Shown here: positions 1 through 9,552 of the stretch, piece by piece
Numbering within the stretch: the first letter of the stretch is position 1
Layout of the letters: each line of letters starts with the position of its first letter
Source: Cribrihabitans_A pelagius
GTDB lineage: Bacteria > Pseudomonadota > Alphaproteobacteria > Rhodobacterales > Rhodobacteraceae
Direction of reading: 5' to 3'
Assembly: GCF_048820915.1 (NCBI RefSeq)
Contig: NZ_JBMERR010000021.1
Location: 22,388-86,387 of the forward strand
Length of the DNA stretch: 64,000 bases
Translations under genes and position numbers: made by a program
The notes under the pieces: model-generated
The model's input: the letters and a program-made list of their open reading frames with translations, nothing else
Told to the model about the DNA's origin: nothing
The model's database searches: none

Positions 1-822
1 CGCGACCCGCTTGCCTTTGAGCTCGCGAAACCCTGGGCCGGAGAATACGGCGCGCGGCTGGTGCTGCAGCAGGGCGTGTTCTCGCGCATGGACGAATACG
101 CGCAGGACCTCGATGGCGTGGTGCTGGACCTCGGCGTCTCCTCCATGCAGCTCGATCTGGCGGAGCGCGGGTTCTCCTTCATGAAGGACGGCCCGCTCGA
201 CATGCGCATGTCGCAGTCCGGGCCTTCGGCGGCGGACCTAATTGCCGAACTGACCGAGGAGCAGATCGCGGATATCCTGTTCCACTACGGCGAGGAGCGC
301 GCCAGCCGCCGCATTGCCAAGGCGATCGTCAGGGAACGCGGGATCGAGCCGGTCACCACGACCCTGCGCCTGGCCGGCATCATCGAGAGCTGCCTGCCGC
401 GCCCCAAGCCCGGACAGTCGCACCCGGCGACCCGCAGCTTCCAAGGCCTGCGCATCGCGGTTAACGCCGAGTACGACGAGCTGTTCGAGGGTCTCCTGGC
501 GGCCGAACGCGCGCTGAAGCCCGGCGGGCTGCTGGCTGTCGTTACCTTCCACTCGGTCGAGGACCGCATGGTCAAACGCTTCTTCCAGCACCGCGCGGGC
601 AAGACCGGCCGCGCCAACCGCTATGCGCCCGAGCAGGAAGAGACCCCCTCCCAGTTCGAGCTGGTGACCCGCAAGGCCGTGGGCCCGGACGAACAGGAGC
701 TGGCGGAAAACCCGCGCGCCCGCTCCGCCCGGCTGCGCGTCGGCCGCCGCACCGATGCCGAACCCGGCCCGATCACCGCCAAGGAACTGGGCATGCCGCA
801 GTTGAAAGAGGCCCGCAAATGA
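1..822 (+). CDS. rsmH: 16S rRNA (cytosine(1402)-N(4))-methyltransferase, 5' truncated by window edge
   Basis: Methylates N4 of C1402 in the 16S rRNA decoding centre using S-adenosylmethionine (cytosolic; older name MraW). The frame is open from base 1 without a stop, so the gene starts outside the window; 273 residues are visible of a usual 310-340. The DLGVSSMQLD, DGPLDMRM and C-terminal HSVEDRMVKRFF stretches are family hallmarks. It heads the dcw cluster, and its stop codon overlaps the ftsL start (ATGA), so the two are translationally coupled. Identification is secure; only the N-terminus is missing. Confidence 0.96.
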   Translation, partial: RDPLAFELAKPWAGEYGARLVLQQGVFSRMDEYAQDLDGVVLDLGVSSMQLDLAERGFSFMKDGPLDMRMSQSGPSAADLIAELTEEQIADILFHYGEERASRRIAKAIVRERGIEPVTTTLRLAGIIESCLPRPKPGQSHPATRSFQGLRIAVNAEYDELFEGLLAAERALKPGGLLAVVTFHSVEDRMVKRFFQHRAGKTGRANRYAPEQEETPSQFELVTRKAVGPDEQELAENPRARSARLRVGRRTDAEPGPITAKELGMPQLKEARK

Positions 823-1184
823 AGACCTTGCTCTATGCTGCCACCGCGCTCGCCGTCTTTGGCCTGGCCTTCTGGGCCTACCGCGAGAATTACGCCACTC
901 AGCAGGTCCTGAAGGAAACCCGCGCATTGCAGCGCCAGATCGGCGCCGCGCAGGTGCGGCTCAGCGTGTTGCGCGCCGAATGGGCCTATTTGAACCGCCC
1001 GGCGCGGCTGCGCGACCTGGCCGAGATCAATTTCGACCGGCTCGGCCTGCTGCCGCTGCGCCCGGACCAGTTCGGCCGCGTCGACGAGGTGACCTATCCC
1101 GAGCCGCCCGAGCTGGAAGTCACCGGCGGCATCGAGGTGTCCTCGCTCAACGCCGCCGCCCGCGCAGGGAGCCAGCTGCCATGA
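819..1184 (+). CDS. ftsL: Cell division protein FtsL
   Basis: Small bitopic divisome protein that, with FtsB and FtsQ, links the Z ring to septal peptidoglycan synthesis. The 121 residues show a short cytoplasmic start, one membrane span at about residues 4-22 (LLYAATALAVFGLAFWAY), then a periplasmic coiled-coil region ending in the LRDLAEINF..LGLLPLRPDQ pattern typical of alphaproteobacterial FtsL. The start overlaps rsmH by four bases and the stop overlaps ftsI by four bases, as expected in a dcw operon. The assignment rests on position plus topology, because FtsL sequences diverge strongly. Confidence 0.9.
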   Translation: MKTLLYAATALAVFGLAFWAYRENYATQQVLKETRALQRQIGAAQVRLSVLRAEWAYLNRPARLRDLAEINFDRLGLLPLRPDQFGRVDEVTYPEPPELEVTGGIEVSSLNAAARAGSQLP

Positions 1185-2965
1185 TCCGCACCCCGCTGCG
1201 CCCGCTCGCCCGTGTCCTGCACGCCCGCGCTACCGGCGCAAACCCGGATGCGATCGAAAAGGAAAACATCAGCCTGCGCCACCAGGAGATGCAGACCCGC
1301 GCCCGCCAGCGGGCGGAGGGGCGGCTGCTGGTACTGGGGCTGTTCTTCCTCTGTGCCTTTGGCGCGATTGCCGGGCGCATGGGCATCATGGCGGTGTCCG
1401 AACCCGCCGAGCCGGTGGCCCGCGCGCCGGGCAGCATCATCGCCATGCAGCGTGCCGATATCGTCGACCGCAACGGCACGCTGCTTGCGACCAACTTCGA
1501 GACCCACTCGCTTTATGCCCAGCCGCCGCAAATGATCGACCCGGTGGGCGCCGCGGACAAGCTGGTGGAGATCTTCCCCGACCTTGACCGCGAGCGCCTG
1601 GTGAAGGACTTCACCGGCAAGCGCAAGTTCCTGTGGGTGAAGAAGAAAATCAGCCCCGAGCAGAAGCAGGCGGTGCATGACATTGGCGACCCCGGCCTGC
1701 TGTTCGGCCCCCGCGAGATGCGGCTTTATCCCAACGGCAGCCTGGCGGCGCATGTGCTGGGCGGGGCCGGGTTCGGCAAGGAAGGCGTGAGTGCGGCCGA
1801 GGTGATTGGCGTCGCCGGGGTGGAGCGGCAGTTCGACGATTACCTGCGCGACCCCGCCAATGCCGGGAAGCCGTTGCAGCTGTCGCTCGATGTCTCGGTG
1901 CAGGCCGCGGCGGAGCAGGTGCTCTATGGCGGCGTGAAGCTGATGAACGCCAAGGGCGCCACCTCCATCCTGATGGATGTGCACACGGGCGAGGTGATCT
2001 CGGTAGTGTCGCTGCCCGACTTCGACCCCAACAACCGGCCGCGCCCGCCGGCTTCGGGCTTTGACCCTTCGGTCAGCCCGCTGTTCAACCGCGCGGTGCA
2101 GGGGGTTTACGAGCTGGGTTCGACCTTCAAGATCTTCACCACCGCGCAAGCGATGGACCTCGGCCTGGTGGAGGAGGATACCATCATCGACACCCGCGGC
2201 CCGCTGCGCTGGGGCCGCTTCGCAATCCGCGATTTCCGCAACTATGGCAACGAAATGTCGGTGACCAAGATCATCGTCAAATCCTCCAACATCGGCACCG
2301 CGCGGCTGGCGCAGCAGATTGGGGTGGAGCGGCAGAAGGCTTTCCTCGACACGCTTGGCATGCTGGAGCCGACGCCGTTCGAAATCTCCGAGGCGCAGGG
2401 CGGCCAGCCGCTGCTGCCCGCCAACTGGTCCGAGCTGTCGGCGATGACGATCTCTTACGGCCACGGCATCTCGACCACGCCGATGCATCTTGCGGCGGGC
2501 TATGCGGCGATTGCCAATGGCGGCCGCTATGTCAGCCCGACGATTCTGAAGCAGACAGGCGCGCAGCCCGGCGAGCGGGTGTTGAGCGCGGCCTCGGCTG
2601 AGGCGGCGCGCAAAATGTTGCGCAAGGTGGTGACCAGCGGCACCGCCAGCTTTGCCGAAGTGCCGGGCTACCAGGTCGGCGGCAAGACCGGCACCGCCGA
2701 CAAGCCGCGCCCCCGCGGCGGTTACTACGAGGACAAGGTCATTGCCACTTTTGCCTCTATTTTCCCGGCACATGACCCCAAATACGTGCTGATCGTGACG
2801 CTCGACGAGCCCTCGGTCATCGCCCATGGCGAAGAGCGCCGCACCGCAGGCTGGACCGCCACGCCGGTCGCGGCCGAGATGATCGGCCGGGTGGCGCCGC
2901 TGCTGGGCCTGCGGCCGCAAGTTGAACCCGCAGAGGTGACTGGTATAACCCTGACCTCGAACTAG
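1181..2965 (+). CDS. ftsI: Septal peptidoglycan transpeptidase FtsI (PBP3)
   Basis: Class B penicillin-binding protein that cross-links septal peptidoglycan as partner of FtsW. 594 residues: cytoplasmic N-terminus, one membrane anchor at about residues 45-65, a dimerisation/pedestal domain, and a C-terminal transpeptidase domain. Active-site motifs are visible: SxxK as STFK, SxN as SSN, and KTG in GGKTGTADKP. The ATG at 1181 is chosen because it overlaps the ftsL stop (ATGA) and gives the normal FtsI N-terminus; the frame is open further upstream but that would run through ftsL. The basic N-terminus rich in Arg is usual for the family. Confidence 0.96.
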   Translation: MIRTPLRPLARVLHARATGANPDAIEKENISLRHQEMQTRARQRAEGRLLVLGLFFLCAFGAIAGRMGIMAVSEPAEPVARAPGSIIAMQRADIVDRNGTLLATNFETHSLYAQPPQMIDPVGAADKLVEIFPDLDRERLVKDFTGKRKFLWVKKKISPEQKQAVHDIGDPGLLFGPREMRLYPNGSLAAHVLGGAGFGKEGVSAAEVIGVAGVERQFDDYLRDPANAGKPLQLSLDVSVQAAAEQVLYGGVKLMNAKGATSILMDVHTGEVISVVSLPDFDPNNRPRPPASGFDPSVSPLFNRAVQGVYELGSTFKIFTTAQAMDLGLVEEDTIIDTRGPLRWGRFAIRDFRNYGNEMSVTKIIVKSSNIGTARLAQQIGVERQKAFLDTLGMLEPTPFEISEAQGGQPLLPANWSELSAMTISYGHGISTTPMHLAAGYAAIANGGRYVSPTILKQTGAQPGERVLSAASAEAARKMLRKVVTSGTASFAEVPGYQVGGKTGTADKPRPRGGYYEDKVIATFASIFPAHDPKYVLIVTLDEPSVIAHGEERRTAGWTATPVAAEMIGRVAPLLGLRPQVEPAEVTGITLTSN

Positions 2966-2981
2966 ACAGGTGAGGGCCGCC

Positions 2982-4469
2982 ATGAGCAGCAAGAGACCAG
3001 ATCAGCCTCTGAGCCAATTGGGGCTGACCGCCCGCGGCGGCGCCGACCCGCAGATCAGCGGCTTGGCGGTGGACAGCCATCAGGTCCGCCCGGGCTTTCT
3101 ATTTGCTGCCCTTCCGGGCAGCAGGCAGCATGGTGCCAAATACATTCCGGCGGCGCTGGAGCGGGGCGCAACCGCCATCCTCTCTGATGCCGCCGGCGCC
3201 GGGATTGCCGCCAAGGTGCTGGCCGACAGCCACGCCGCGCTGGTGGTGGTCGAAGACCCGCGCCAGGCGCTCGCCTATGCCGCGGCGCTGTGGTTCGGGG
3301 CCCAGCCGCAGACCGTGGTCGCGGTCACCGGCACCAATGGCAAGACCTCGGTTGCGAGCTTCGTGCGCCAGATCTGGATGGAGCTGGGCCACAAGGCCGT
3401 GAACATGGGCACCACCGGCATCGAAGGCGCCTGGAGCTACCCGCTGTCCCACACCACGCCGGAGCCGGTCACCCTGCACCGCGCGCTGGCCGCGGCCGCG
3501 GAGGAGGGCGTCACCCATGCGGCGATGGAGGCGTCTTCGCACGGGCTCGACCAGCGGCGGCTCGACGGGGTGCAGCTGGCAGCGGCCGGCTTCACCAACT
3601 TTACGCAGGACCACCTCGACTACCACGAAACCTTCGAGGCCTATTTCGCCGCCAAATCCGCCCTGTTCTCCCGGGTGCTGCCGGACGAGGGCGTGGCCGT
3701 CATCAATCTGGCCGATCCGCGCGGCGCCGACATGCGCGCGGTGGCAGAGGCGCGCGGCCAGGAGATCATCACGGTCGGGCGCGGGGAGGGCGACCTCAGC
3801 CTCTTGGGCATGCGCTATGACGGCACCGGCCAGGACATCCGCTTTGCCTGGCACGACCGGCCGTACCAGCTGCGGCTGAACCTGATCGGCGGCTTCCAGG
3901 CGGAAAACGTGCTCCTGGCCTGCGGGCTGGTGATTGCAGGCGGCGAGGACCCCGAGCGCGTGTTCGAGACCCTGCCGCATCTCGAAACCGTGCGCGGCCG
4001 GATGCAGCTCGCCGCCGAGCGCGGCAATGGTGCCGCGGTCTATGTCGACTACGCCCACACGCCCGACGCGGTGGCAAGTGCGCTGAAGGCGCTGCGCCCG
4101 CATGTGCTGGGCCGGCTCATTGCCATCGTCGGCGCGGGCGGGGACCGCGATGCCTCGAAGCGGCCGCTGATGGGGCAGGCCGCGCATGAAAACGCCGATG
4201 TGGTGATCGTCACCGACGACAATCCCCGCAGCGAGGACCCGGCAGCCATCCGCGCCGCGGTCAAGGGCGGCGCGCCCGATTGTGTCGAGATCGGCGACCG
4301 TGCCGAGGCCATCCTGCGCGGTGCAGGCATGCTGGGCCCGGGCGATGCGCTGATCATCTGCGGCAAGGGCCATGAAACCGGCCAGACCGTGGGCGACAGT
4401 GTGCTGCCCTTCGACGATGTGGAACAGGCCAGCATTGCGGTGGCGGCGCTGGACGGGAGGATCGCATGA
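2982..4469 (+). CDS. murE: UDP-N-acetylmuramoyl-tripeptide synthetase MurE (meso-DAP adding)
   Basis: Cytosolic ATP-dependent ligase adding meso-diaminopimelate to UDP-MurNAc-L-Ala-D-Glu. 495 residues with the Mur-ligase P-loop GTNGKTS near residue 110, the HTTPEPV and EASSHGLDQ motifs, and DNPRSEDP near residue 410; DNPR is the motif that marks meso-DAP rather than lysine specificity. The ATG at 2982 is preferred over a GTG at 2970 because an AGGTGAG-like ribosome site lies just before it. The stop overlaps the murF start. Standard length and no missing motif. Confidence 0.96.
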   Translation: MSSKRPDQPLSQLGLTARGGADPQISGLAVDSHQVRPGFLFAALPGSRQHGAKYIPAALERGATAILSDAAGAGIAAKVLADSHAALVVVEDPRQALAYAAALWFGAQPQTVVAVTGTNGKTSVASFVRQIWMELGHKAVNMGTTGIEGAWSYPLSHTTPEPVTLHRALAAAAEEGVTHAAMEASSHGLDQRRLDGVQLAAAGFTNFTQDHLDYHETFEAYFAAKSALFSRVLPDEGVAVINLADPRGADMRAVAEARGQEIITVGRGEGDLSLLGMRYDGTGQDIRFAWHDRPYQLRLNLIGGFQAENVLLACGLVIAGGEDPERVFETLPHLETVRGRMQLAAERGNGAAVYVDYAHTPDAVASALKALRPHVLGRLIAIVGAGGDRDASKRPLMGQAAHENADVVIVTDDNPRSEDPAAIRAAVKGGAPDCVEIGDRAEAILRGAGMLGPGDALIICGKGHETGQTVGDSVLPFDDVEQASIAVAALDGRIA

Positions 4470-5875
4470 AGCTCTGGACCGCGGCCGAGGCCGCTGCCGC
4501 CACCGGAGGCCGCGCGCAAGGGGAGTGGGCCGTCTCGGGCCTCTCGATCGACACCCGCACTATTGAGGCCGGCGACATGTTCGTCGCCCTCAGGGCCGCG
4601 CGCGACGGGCATGACTTCGTGGCGCAAGCCTTGGAGAAAGGCGCAGCTGCCGCGCTGGTCTCCCGCATTCCCGAAGGCTTGCCCGCGGATGCTCCGCTCC
4701 TGATCGTGGACGACGTGCAGGCTGGGCTCGAAGCCCTGGGCCGCGCCGCCCGCGCCCGCACGCAGGCCAAGGTCGTCGCGGTGACCGGCTCGGTCGGCAA
4801 GACCTCGACCAAGGAGATGCTGGCGCGGATGCTGATGGACCAGGGCCGCACCCATGCCGCGGTCGCCAGCTACAACAATCATTGGGGCGTTCCGCTGACG
4901 CTGGCGCGGATGCCGCGCGATACCGAATATGCGGTGATCGAGATCGGCATGAACCACCCCGGCGAGATCGGGCCGCTTGCGCGGATGGCGCGCCCCCATG
5001 TGGCAATGGTCACAACCGTCGCGCCGGTGCATCTGGAAGCCTTTGACGACGTGGCGGGCATCGCCCGCGAAAAGGCCGCGATCATGGAAGGGCTGGAGCC
5101 CGGCGGCGTGGCGGTGCTGAACGCTGATATCGCCGAGGCGGGCGTGCTGCGCACAGTTGCGGCGGATCTCGGCGCCGCGGCGCGCTGGTTCGGCAAGAGT
5201 GCTGCGGACTACACGCTGCACTCCGCCGGTATCGAAGGCGGGGAGACGGTGGCCCGCGCCACGGCAGGCGGGCGCGGCGTGGAGCTGCACATTCAGTCTC
5301 TTGGCGCCCATTTCGCGATGAACGGCCTCGGCGCGCTCGCCTGTGTGGAGGCGCTGGGAGCGGACCCCGCGCGCGCGGTGGAGAGCCTCGCGCTCTGGTC
5401 GCCGGTCAAGGGCCGCGGCGTGCGCGAGACCATCCCGTTGGAGGGCGGCGGCATCACCCTGCTCGATGACAGCTACAACGCCAACCCCGCCTCGATGGCG
5501 GCGGCACTGGCGGTACTGGCAGCCACTCCGGGCAAGGGCCGCCGGATTGCCTATCTTGGTGACATGAAGGAGCTCGGCCCGCAGGAGCGCGATTTGCACG
5601 CGGGGCTTGCGCGCCTTGACGCCATGCAGCAAATCGGCCGCGTCCACTGCATCGGCCCCCTGATGCAGGCGCTGCACGAAGCACTGCCGGAGGAAAAGCG
5701 CGGCCAGTGGTACGCCACCAGTGCGGAGGCGCTGCCGGACCTTGCCGCGCAAGTGGAAGGCGGCGATATCGTGCTGGCCAAAGGCTCGCTCAGCATGGCG
5801 CTGGCACGGATTATTGACGGCATCCGCGAATTGGGCCATGGCAACGGCACATCAGAAAAAGAACATAAAAACTGA
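4466..5875 (+). CDS. murF: UDP-N-acetylmuramoyl-tripeptide--D-alanyl-D-alanine ligase MurF
   Basis: Adds D-Ala-D-Ala to UDP-MurNAc-tripeptide, completing the cytosolic pentapeptide precursor. 469 residues, with the ATP-binding GSVGKTSTKEM loop near residue 110, a YNNHWGVPLTL stretch, EIGMNHPGEI, and DDSYNANPASM in the C-terminal domain, all characteristic of MurF. The start overlaps the murE stop by four bases. mraY follows after 13 bases, so the precursor is handed directly to the next enzyme encoded in the operon. Confidence 0.96.
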   Translation: MKLWTAAEAAAATGGRAQGEWAVSGLSIDTRTIEAGDMFVALRAARDGHDFVAQALEKGAAAALVSRIPEGLPADAPLLIVDDVQAGLEALGRAARARTQAKVVAVTGSVGKTSTKEMLARMLMDQGRTHAAVASYNNHWGVPLTLARMPRDTEYAVIEIGMNHPGEIGPLARMARPHVAMVTTVAPVHLEAFDDVAGIAREKAAIMEGLEPGGVAVLNADIAEAGVLRTVAADLGAAARWFGKSAADYTLHSAGIEGGETVARATAGGRGVELHIQSLGAHFAMNGLGALACVEALGADPARAVESLALWSPVKGRGVRETIPLEGGGITLLDDSYNANPASMAAALAVLAATPGKGRRIAYLGDMKELGPQERDLHAGLARLDAMQQIGRVHCIGPLMQALHEALPEEKRGQWYATSAEALPDLAAQVEGGDIVLAKGSLSMALARIIDGIRELGHGNGTSEKEHKN

Positions 5876-5888
5876 GAGAGGGCCGGAG

Positions 5889-6971
5889 ATGCTCTATTGG
5901 CTGACCGCTTTGTCGGACGGGGGCGATTTTTTCAATCTGTTCCGCTATATCACCTTCCGCGCTGGCGGTGCCTTCATGACGGCGCTGGTTTTCGGCTTCC
6001 TGTTCGGCAAACCGCTGATCAACGTGCTGCGCAAGCGCCAGGGCAAGGGCCAGCCGATCCGCGACGACGGGCCGGAGGCGCATTTCACCAAGGCCGGCAC
6101 GCCGACCATGGGGGGCTTGCTGATCGTGGGCGCGCTGCTCACCGCGACGCTGCTGTGGGCGCGCTGGGACAACCCCTTTGTCTGGCTGGTGCTGTTTGTC
6201 ACCATGGCCTTCGGGCTGATCGGTTTTGCCGATGATTATGCCAAGGTTTCCAAACAGAACACCGCCGGCGTGCCGGGTAAGCTGCGGCTTGCGCTTGGCA
6301 TTCTGATCGCGGTGATCGCAGCGGTCTGGGCGGCCTATAACCATCCGGAAAACCTGCAGAACCAGCTGGCGCTGCCGGTCTTCAAGGATACGCTGATCAA
6401 CCTTGGCCTGCTGTATGTGCCGTTTTCGATCTGCGTGGTCGTCGGCGCGGCCAATGCGGTCAATCTGACCGACGGGCTGGACGGGCTGGCGATCATGCCG
6501 GTGATGATCGCGGCGGGCACTTTGGGCGTTATCGCCTATGCCGTGGGGCGGGTCGATTTCACCGAATACCTGGACGTGCATTATGTGCCCGGCACCGGCG
6601 AGATCCTGATCTTCTCCGCAGCACTTTTTGGCGGCGGGCTGGGTTTCCTGTGGTACAACGCGCCGCCCGCGGCGGTCTTTATGGGCGATACCGGCTCGCT
6701 CGCGCTTGGCGGCGCGCTGGGGGCCATTGCGGTTGCCACCAAGCACGAGCTGGTGCTGGCGATTGTCGGCGGGCTCTTCGTGGTGGAGGCGCTCTCGGTG
6801 ATCGTGCAGGTGCTCTACTTCAAGCGCACCGGCAAGCGGGTGTTCCTGATGGCGCCGATCCATCACCACTACGAGAAGAAGGGCTGGGCCGAGCCCACCA
6901 TCGTGATCCGTTTCTGGATCATCTCGCTGATCCTGGCGATGATCGGGCTTGCAACGCTGAAGGTGCGCTGA
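5889..6971 (+). CDS. mraY: Phospho-N-acetylmuramoyl-pentapeptide-transferase MraY
   Basis: Integral membrane enzyme that transfers phospho-MurNAc-pentapeptide to undecaprenyl phosphate, giving lipid I. 360 residues with about ten hydrophobic spans. Catalytic-loop motifs are present: FADDYAKV, NLTDGLDGLA, GDTGSLALGG and the MAPIHHHYEKKGW loop. The ATG at 5889 is chosen because GGCCGGAG precedes it and the product then matches the usual 360 residues; the frame extends upstream into murF. A glutaminase gene on the other strand follows, interrupting the usual mraY-murD order. Confidence 0.96.
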   Translation: MLYWLTALSDGGDFFNLFRYITFRAGGAFMTALVFGFLFGKPLINVLRKRQGKGQPIRDDGPEAHFTKAGTPTMGGLLIVGALLTATLLWARWDNPFVWLVLFVTMAFGLIGFADDYAKVSKQNTAGVPGKLRLALGILIAVIAAVWAAYNHPENLQNQLALPVFKDTLINLGLLYVPFSICVVVGAANAVNLTDGLDGLAIMPVMIAAGTLGVIAYAVGRVDFTEYLDVHYVPGTGEILIFSAALFGGGLGFLWYNAPPAAVFMGDTGSLALGGALGAIAVATKHELVLAIVGGLFVVEALSVIVQVLYFKRTGKRVFLMAPIHHHYEKKGWAEPTIVIRFWIISLILAMIGLATLKVR

Positions 6972-6980
6972 GGCGCCATT

Positions 6981-7007
6981 CGGGCGGTGCCTTGCGTGCA
7001 CCGCCCG
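6981..7007. terminator. Hairpin between convergent mraY and glutaminase
   Basis: A perfect 10-bp stem (CGGGCGGTGC at 6981-6990 with its complement at 6998-7007) and a 7-base loop sit 10 bases after the mraY stop. There is no long T-run on either side, but the placement between two converging genes suggests a bidirectional transcription barrier. Confidence 0.55.
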
Positions 7008-7067
7008 TACACCCCCTGTACACCGCCGCGACGCCGCAGACCGCGCTGGACCTCAGCGCGAAACGGT

Positions 7068-8021
7068 TCAGAATACCGACCAGTCCATCTCCCGTGCCAG
7101 CCGTTCCATCGCCTCGGTGCCAAGCTTGGAGTTGCCGTTGTGATCCAGACCGGGCGACCACACCGCAACGCTCGCCTTGCCCGGCACGATGGCGAGGATA
7201 CCGCCGCCGACACCGCTTTTGGCGGGCAGGCCGACGCGGTAGGCGAACTCCCCCGATCCATCGTAGTGGCCGCAGGTCAGCATCAGCGCATTCAGACGCC
7301 GGACCCGTCCCTGCGCCACCAGGCTTGGCCCCGCATCCGCACCGATCAGGAAGCGCCCCGCCCTGGCCAGCTGAACCGTGGTCATCTCCGTGGCGCATTG
7401 GTGGAAGTAGGTGCCGAGCGTCTTCTCCGGCGGGTTCTTCAGGTTGCCGAAGGACGCGAGAAAGTTGGCATGGGCAAAGTTGCGGTACCCGTGGCGGGTT
7501 TCCGAACGCGCCACCGCCTTGTTGATGTGGATGTCATCATCTTCCGCCGCCGCCCGGATGAAGCCGAGAATCTCCGCCAGCGCGTCCTTCGGCTCGCGCC
7601 CGGCCAGCAGCTCGTCGGTGGTGACGATGGCGCCGGCGTTTACAAACGGGTTGCGCGGGCGGCCGCGCTCGTGCTCGAGCTGGACAATGGAGTTGAAGGC
7701 GGTGCCGGAGGGCTCGCGCCCGACCCGGTGCCAGAGCTGGTCGCCCGCGCGTCCCAGCGCAATCGCAAGGGTGAAGACCTTGGTGATGCTCTGCGCCGAG
7801 AATCTTGTGCGCGCGTCGCCCGCGTGAAACAGATCCCCATCCGCCGTCGCCACCGCGATGCCGAACTGGTCCGGGTCGACCTGTCCGAGTTCGGGAATGT
7901 AGCTGGCTACTTCGCCCCGGTCGGAGCGGCGGCGCATGTCCGCGCTGATGTGGTCGAGCAATGTCTGCAAATGCGGTGCCACGCGGAGGCCTCCTCTGCC
8001 TGAAGGGGGAATCTCGGGCAT
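7068..8021 (-). CDS. glsA: Glutaminase (GlsA/YneH family)
   Basis: Serine-dependent beta-lactamase-fold glutaminase converting glutamine to glutamate and ammonia in the cytosol. 317 residues, close to the 305-310 of the family. Diagnostic stretches are GRFSAQSITKVF-like RFSAQSITKVF (catalytic SxxK), PSGTAFNSIVQLE, RNPFVNAGAI and the C-terminal GLPAKSGVGGGI plus VWSPGLDHNGNS. The ATG at 8021 gives a slightly long N-terminus with a weak ribosome site; a start further in is possible. The gene lies on the reverse strand inside the dcw cluster between mraY and murD, so it must have its own promoter, reading away from murD. A link with cell-wall amino-acid supply is only a guess. Confidence 0.92.
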   Translation of the reverse strand: MPEIPPSGRGGLRVAPHLQTLLDHISADMRRRSDRGEVASYIPELGQVDPDQFGIAVATADGDLFHAGDARTRFSAQSITKVFTLAIALGRAGDQLWHRVGREPSGTAFNSIVQLEHERGRPRNPFVNAGAIVTTDELLAGREPKDALAEILGFIRAAAEDDDIHINKAVARSETRHGYRNFAHANFLASFGNLKNPPEKTLGTYFHQCATEMTTVQLARAGRFLIGADAGPSLVAQGRVRRLNALMLTCGHYDGSGEFAYRVGLPAKSGVGGGILAIVPGKASVAVWSPGLDHNGNSKLGTEAMERLAREMDWSVF

Positions 8022-8110
8022 GGGCCGCGGCTTGTCAATCTGAGGAGACTGGCAAAGCCGGGAGGGATCGGGTAGCGGTGCTGGCAAGGGTTAAGATGGG
8101 AGAGCAGGCA

Positions 8111-9508
8111 ATGATCCCGGTGAAAGGTTTCGAAGGCGCGAATGTGGCTGTGCTGGGGCTGGGGCGCTCGGGTCTGGCGACGGCGCGGGCGCTCCGGGCT
8201 GGCGGCGCCGAGCCCCTGTGCTGGGATGACAATCCCGCCGCGCGGGAGGCCGCCGAGGGCGAGGGCTTTGCCTGCGCGGACCTGCTGCGCCAGGGCGCAT
8301 TCGATGCGGTGGCCGCGCTGATCGTCTCGCCCGGTATCCCGCATCTCTACCCCAAGCCGAACCCGGTGGTGCGTGCAGCACTTGAGGCCGGGGTGCCGGT
8401 CGACAACGATATCGGGCTGTTTTTCCGCTCCATTGCGGAAGGGGACTGGGGCATGATGGAGCAGCCGCCCAAAGTGGTGGCGGTCACGGGCTCCAACGGC
8501 AAGTCCACCACGGTGGCGCTGTTGCACCACATCCTGCAGGAGGCGGGCCGCGACAGCCAGCTCGCAGGCAACATCGGCCGGGGCGTGCTGGACATCGACC
8601 CGCCGGGCGAGGGCGGCGTGGTGGTGCTGGAGCTGTCGAGCTACCAGACCGAGCTGGCCCGCGCGCTGACGCCGGATGTGGCGGTTTTCACCAACCTGTC
8701 GCCCGATCACCTCGACCGGCACGCGGGCATGGGCGGCTATTTCGCCGCCAAGCGCCGTCTCTTTGCCGAGGGCGGGCCGGACCGCGCGGTGATCGGCGTC
8801 GATGAAGACGAGGGCCTGTTTCTTGCGGGGCAGCTTTCCGAAGGGGCGGGCGACGACCGGGTGATCCGGACCTCCGCCGCGCGCAAACTCACCGGGGCAG
8901 GCTGGCAGGTGTTTGCGCGGAAGGGCTTCTTGAGCGAGTACCGCAAGGGCCGGCAGGCGGGCTCGATCGATTTGCGCGGCATCACCGGCCTGCCGGGCAC
9001 GCACAACCACCAGAACGCCTGCAACGCCTATGCCGCGGCGCGCACCCTGGGGCTGGCGCCCCGGGTGATCGAGGCGGGGCTCGCCAGCTATCCCGGCCTG
9101 CCGCACCGCAGCCAGACCATCGCTGAAGCCGGCGGGGTGCGGTACGTGAACGACAGCAAGGCCACCAATGTCGACAGCGCGGTGAAGGCGCTGAGCGCGT
9201 TTTCCCGCATCCGCTGGATCTGCGGCGGGTTGGAGAAGGAGGGCGGGCTGGAGGGCCTGAACGGGCAAACCGGCAACGTGGTGAAGGCCTATGTGATCGG
9301 ACGCGAGGCGGCGGGCTTTGCCATGCAGCTGGAGGGCGAGGCCGAGGTCTGCACCACCATGGCGGCGGCGGTGGAGCGGGCGATGGCGGAAGCGGAGCCG
9401 GGCGATACCGTGCTGCTGGCCCCTGCGGCAGCCAGTTTCGATCAGTACGACAACTTCGAACGCCGCGGCGAGGACTTTACCGCCGAGGTGCGGAAGCGGC
9501 TGGGATAA
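8111..9508 (+). CDS. murD: UDP-N-acetylmuramoylalanine--D-glutamate ligase MurD
   Basis: Cytosolic Mur ligase adding D-glutamate to UDP-MurNAc-L-Ala. 465 residues: N-terminal nucleotide-sugar domain with VLGLGRSGLATAR, central ATPase domain with GSNGKSTTVALLHH near residue 130, ELSSYQTEL and the NLSPDHLDRH motif, and a C-terminal domain with YVNDSKATN. The ATG at 8111 follows a GGGAGAG ribosome site by about six bases. Because the glutaminase gene is divergent, murD probably has its own promoter in 8022-8110, or relies on read-through across the glutaminase gene. Confidence 0.96.
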   Translation: MIPVKGFEGANVAVLGLGRSGLATARALRAGGAEPLCWDDNPAAREAAEGEGFACADLLRQGAFDAVAALIVSPGIPHLYPKPNPVVRAALEAGVPVDNDIGLFFRSIAEGDWGMMEQPPKVVAVTGSNGKSTTVALLHHILQEAGRDSQLAGNIGRGVLDIDPPGEGGVVVLELSSYQTELARALTPDVAVFTNLSPDHLDRHAGMGGYFAAKRRLFAEGGPDRAVIGVDEDEGLFLAGQLSEGAGDDRVIRTSAARKLTGAGWQVFARKGFLSEYRKGRQAGSIDLRGITGLPGTHNHQNACNAYAAARTLGLAPRVIEAGLASYPGLPHRSQTIAEAGGVRYVNDSKATNVDSAVKALSAFSRIRWICGGLEKEGGLEGLNGQTGNVVKAYVIGREAAGFAMQLEGEAEVCTTMAAAVERAMAEAEPGDTVLLAPAAASFDQYDNFERRGEDFTAEVRKRLG

Positions 9509-9552
9509 CGCGGTCAGGGTAGGGTGGAAGTAAGGGGCTTCAGGCTCACCAA

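Noticed and set aside
238..927. Long reverse-strand open frame over rsmH
   Set aside because: Arg/Ala-rich shadow of rsmH on the opposite strand; the same happens over most genes in this GC-rich DNA and has no family-like sequence.
1094..2992. 632-codon reverse-strand open frame over ftsI
   Set aside because: Entirely antisense to ftsI with high His/Arg/Gly content; the FtsI motifs and operon overlaps support the forward gene.
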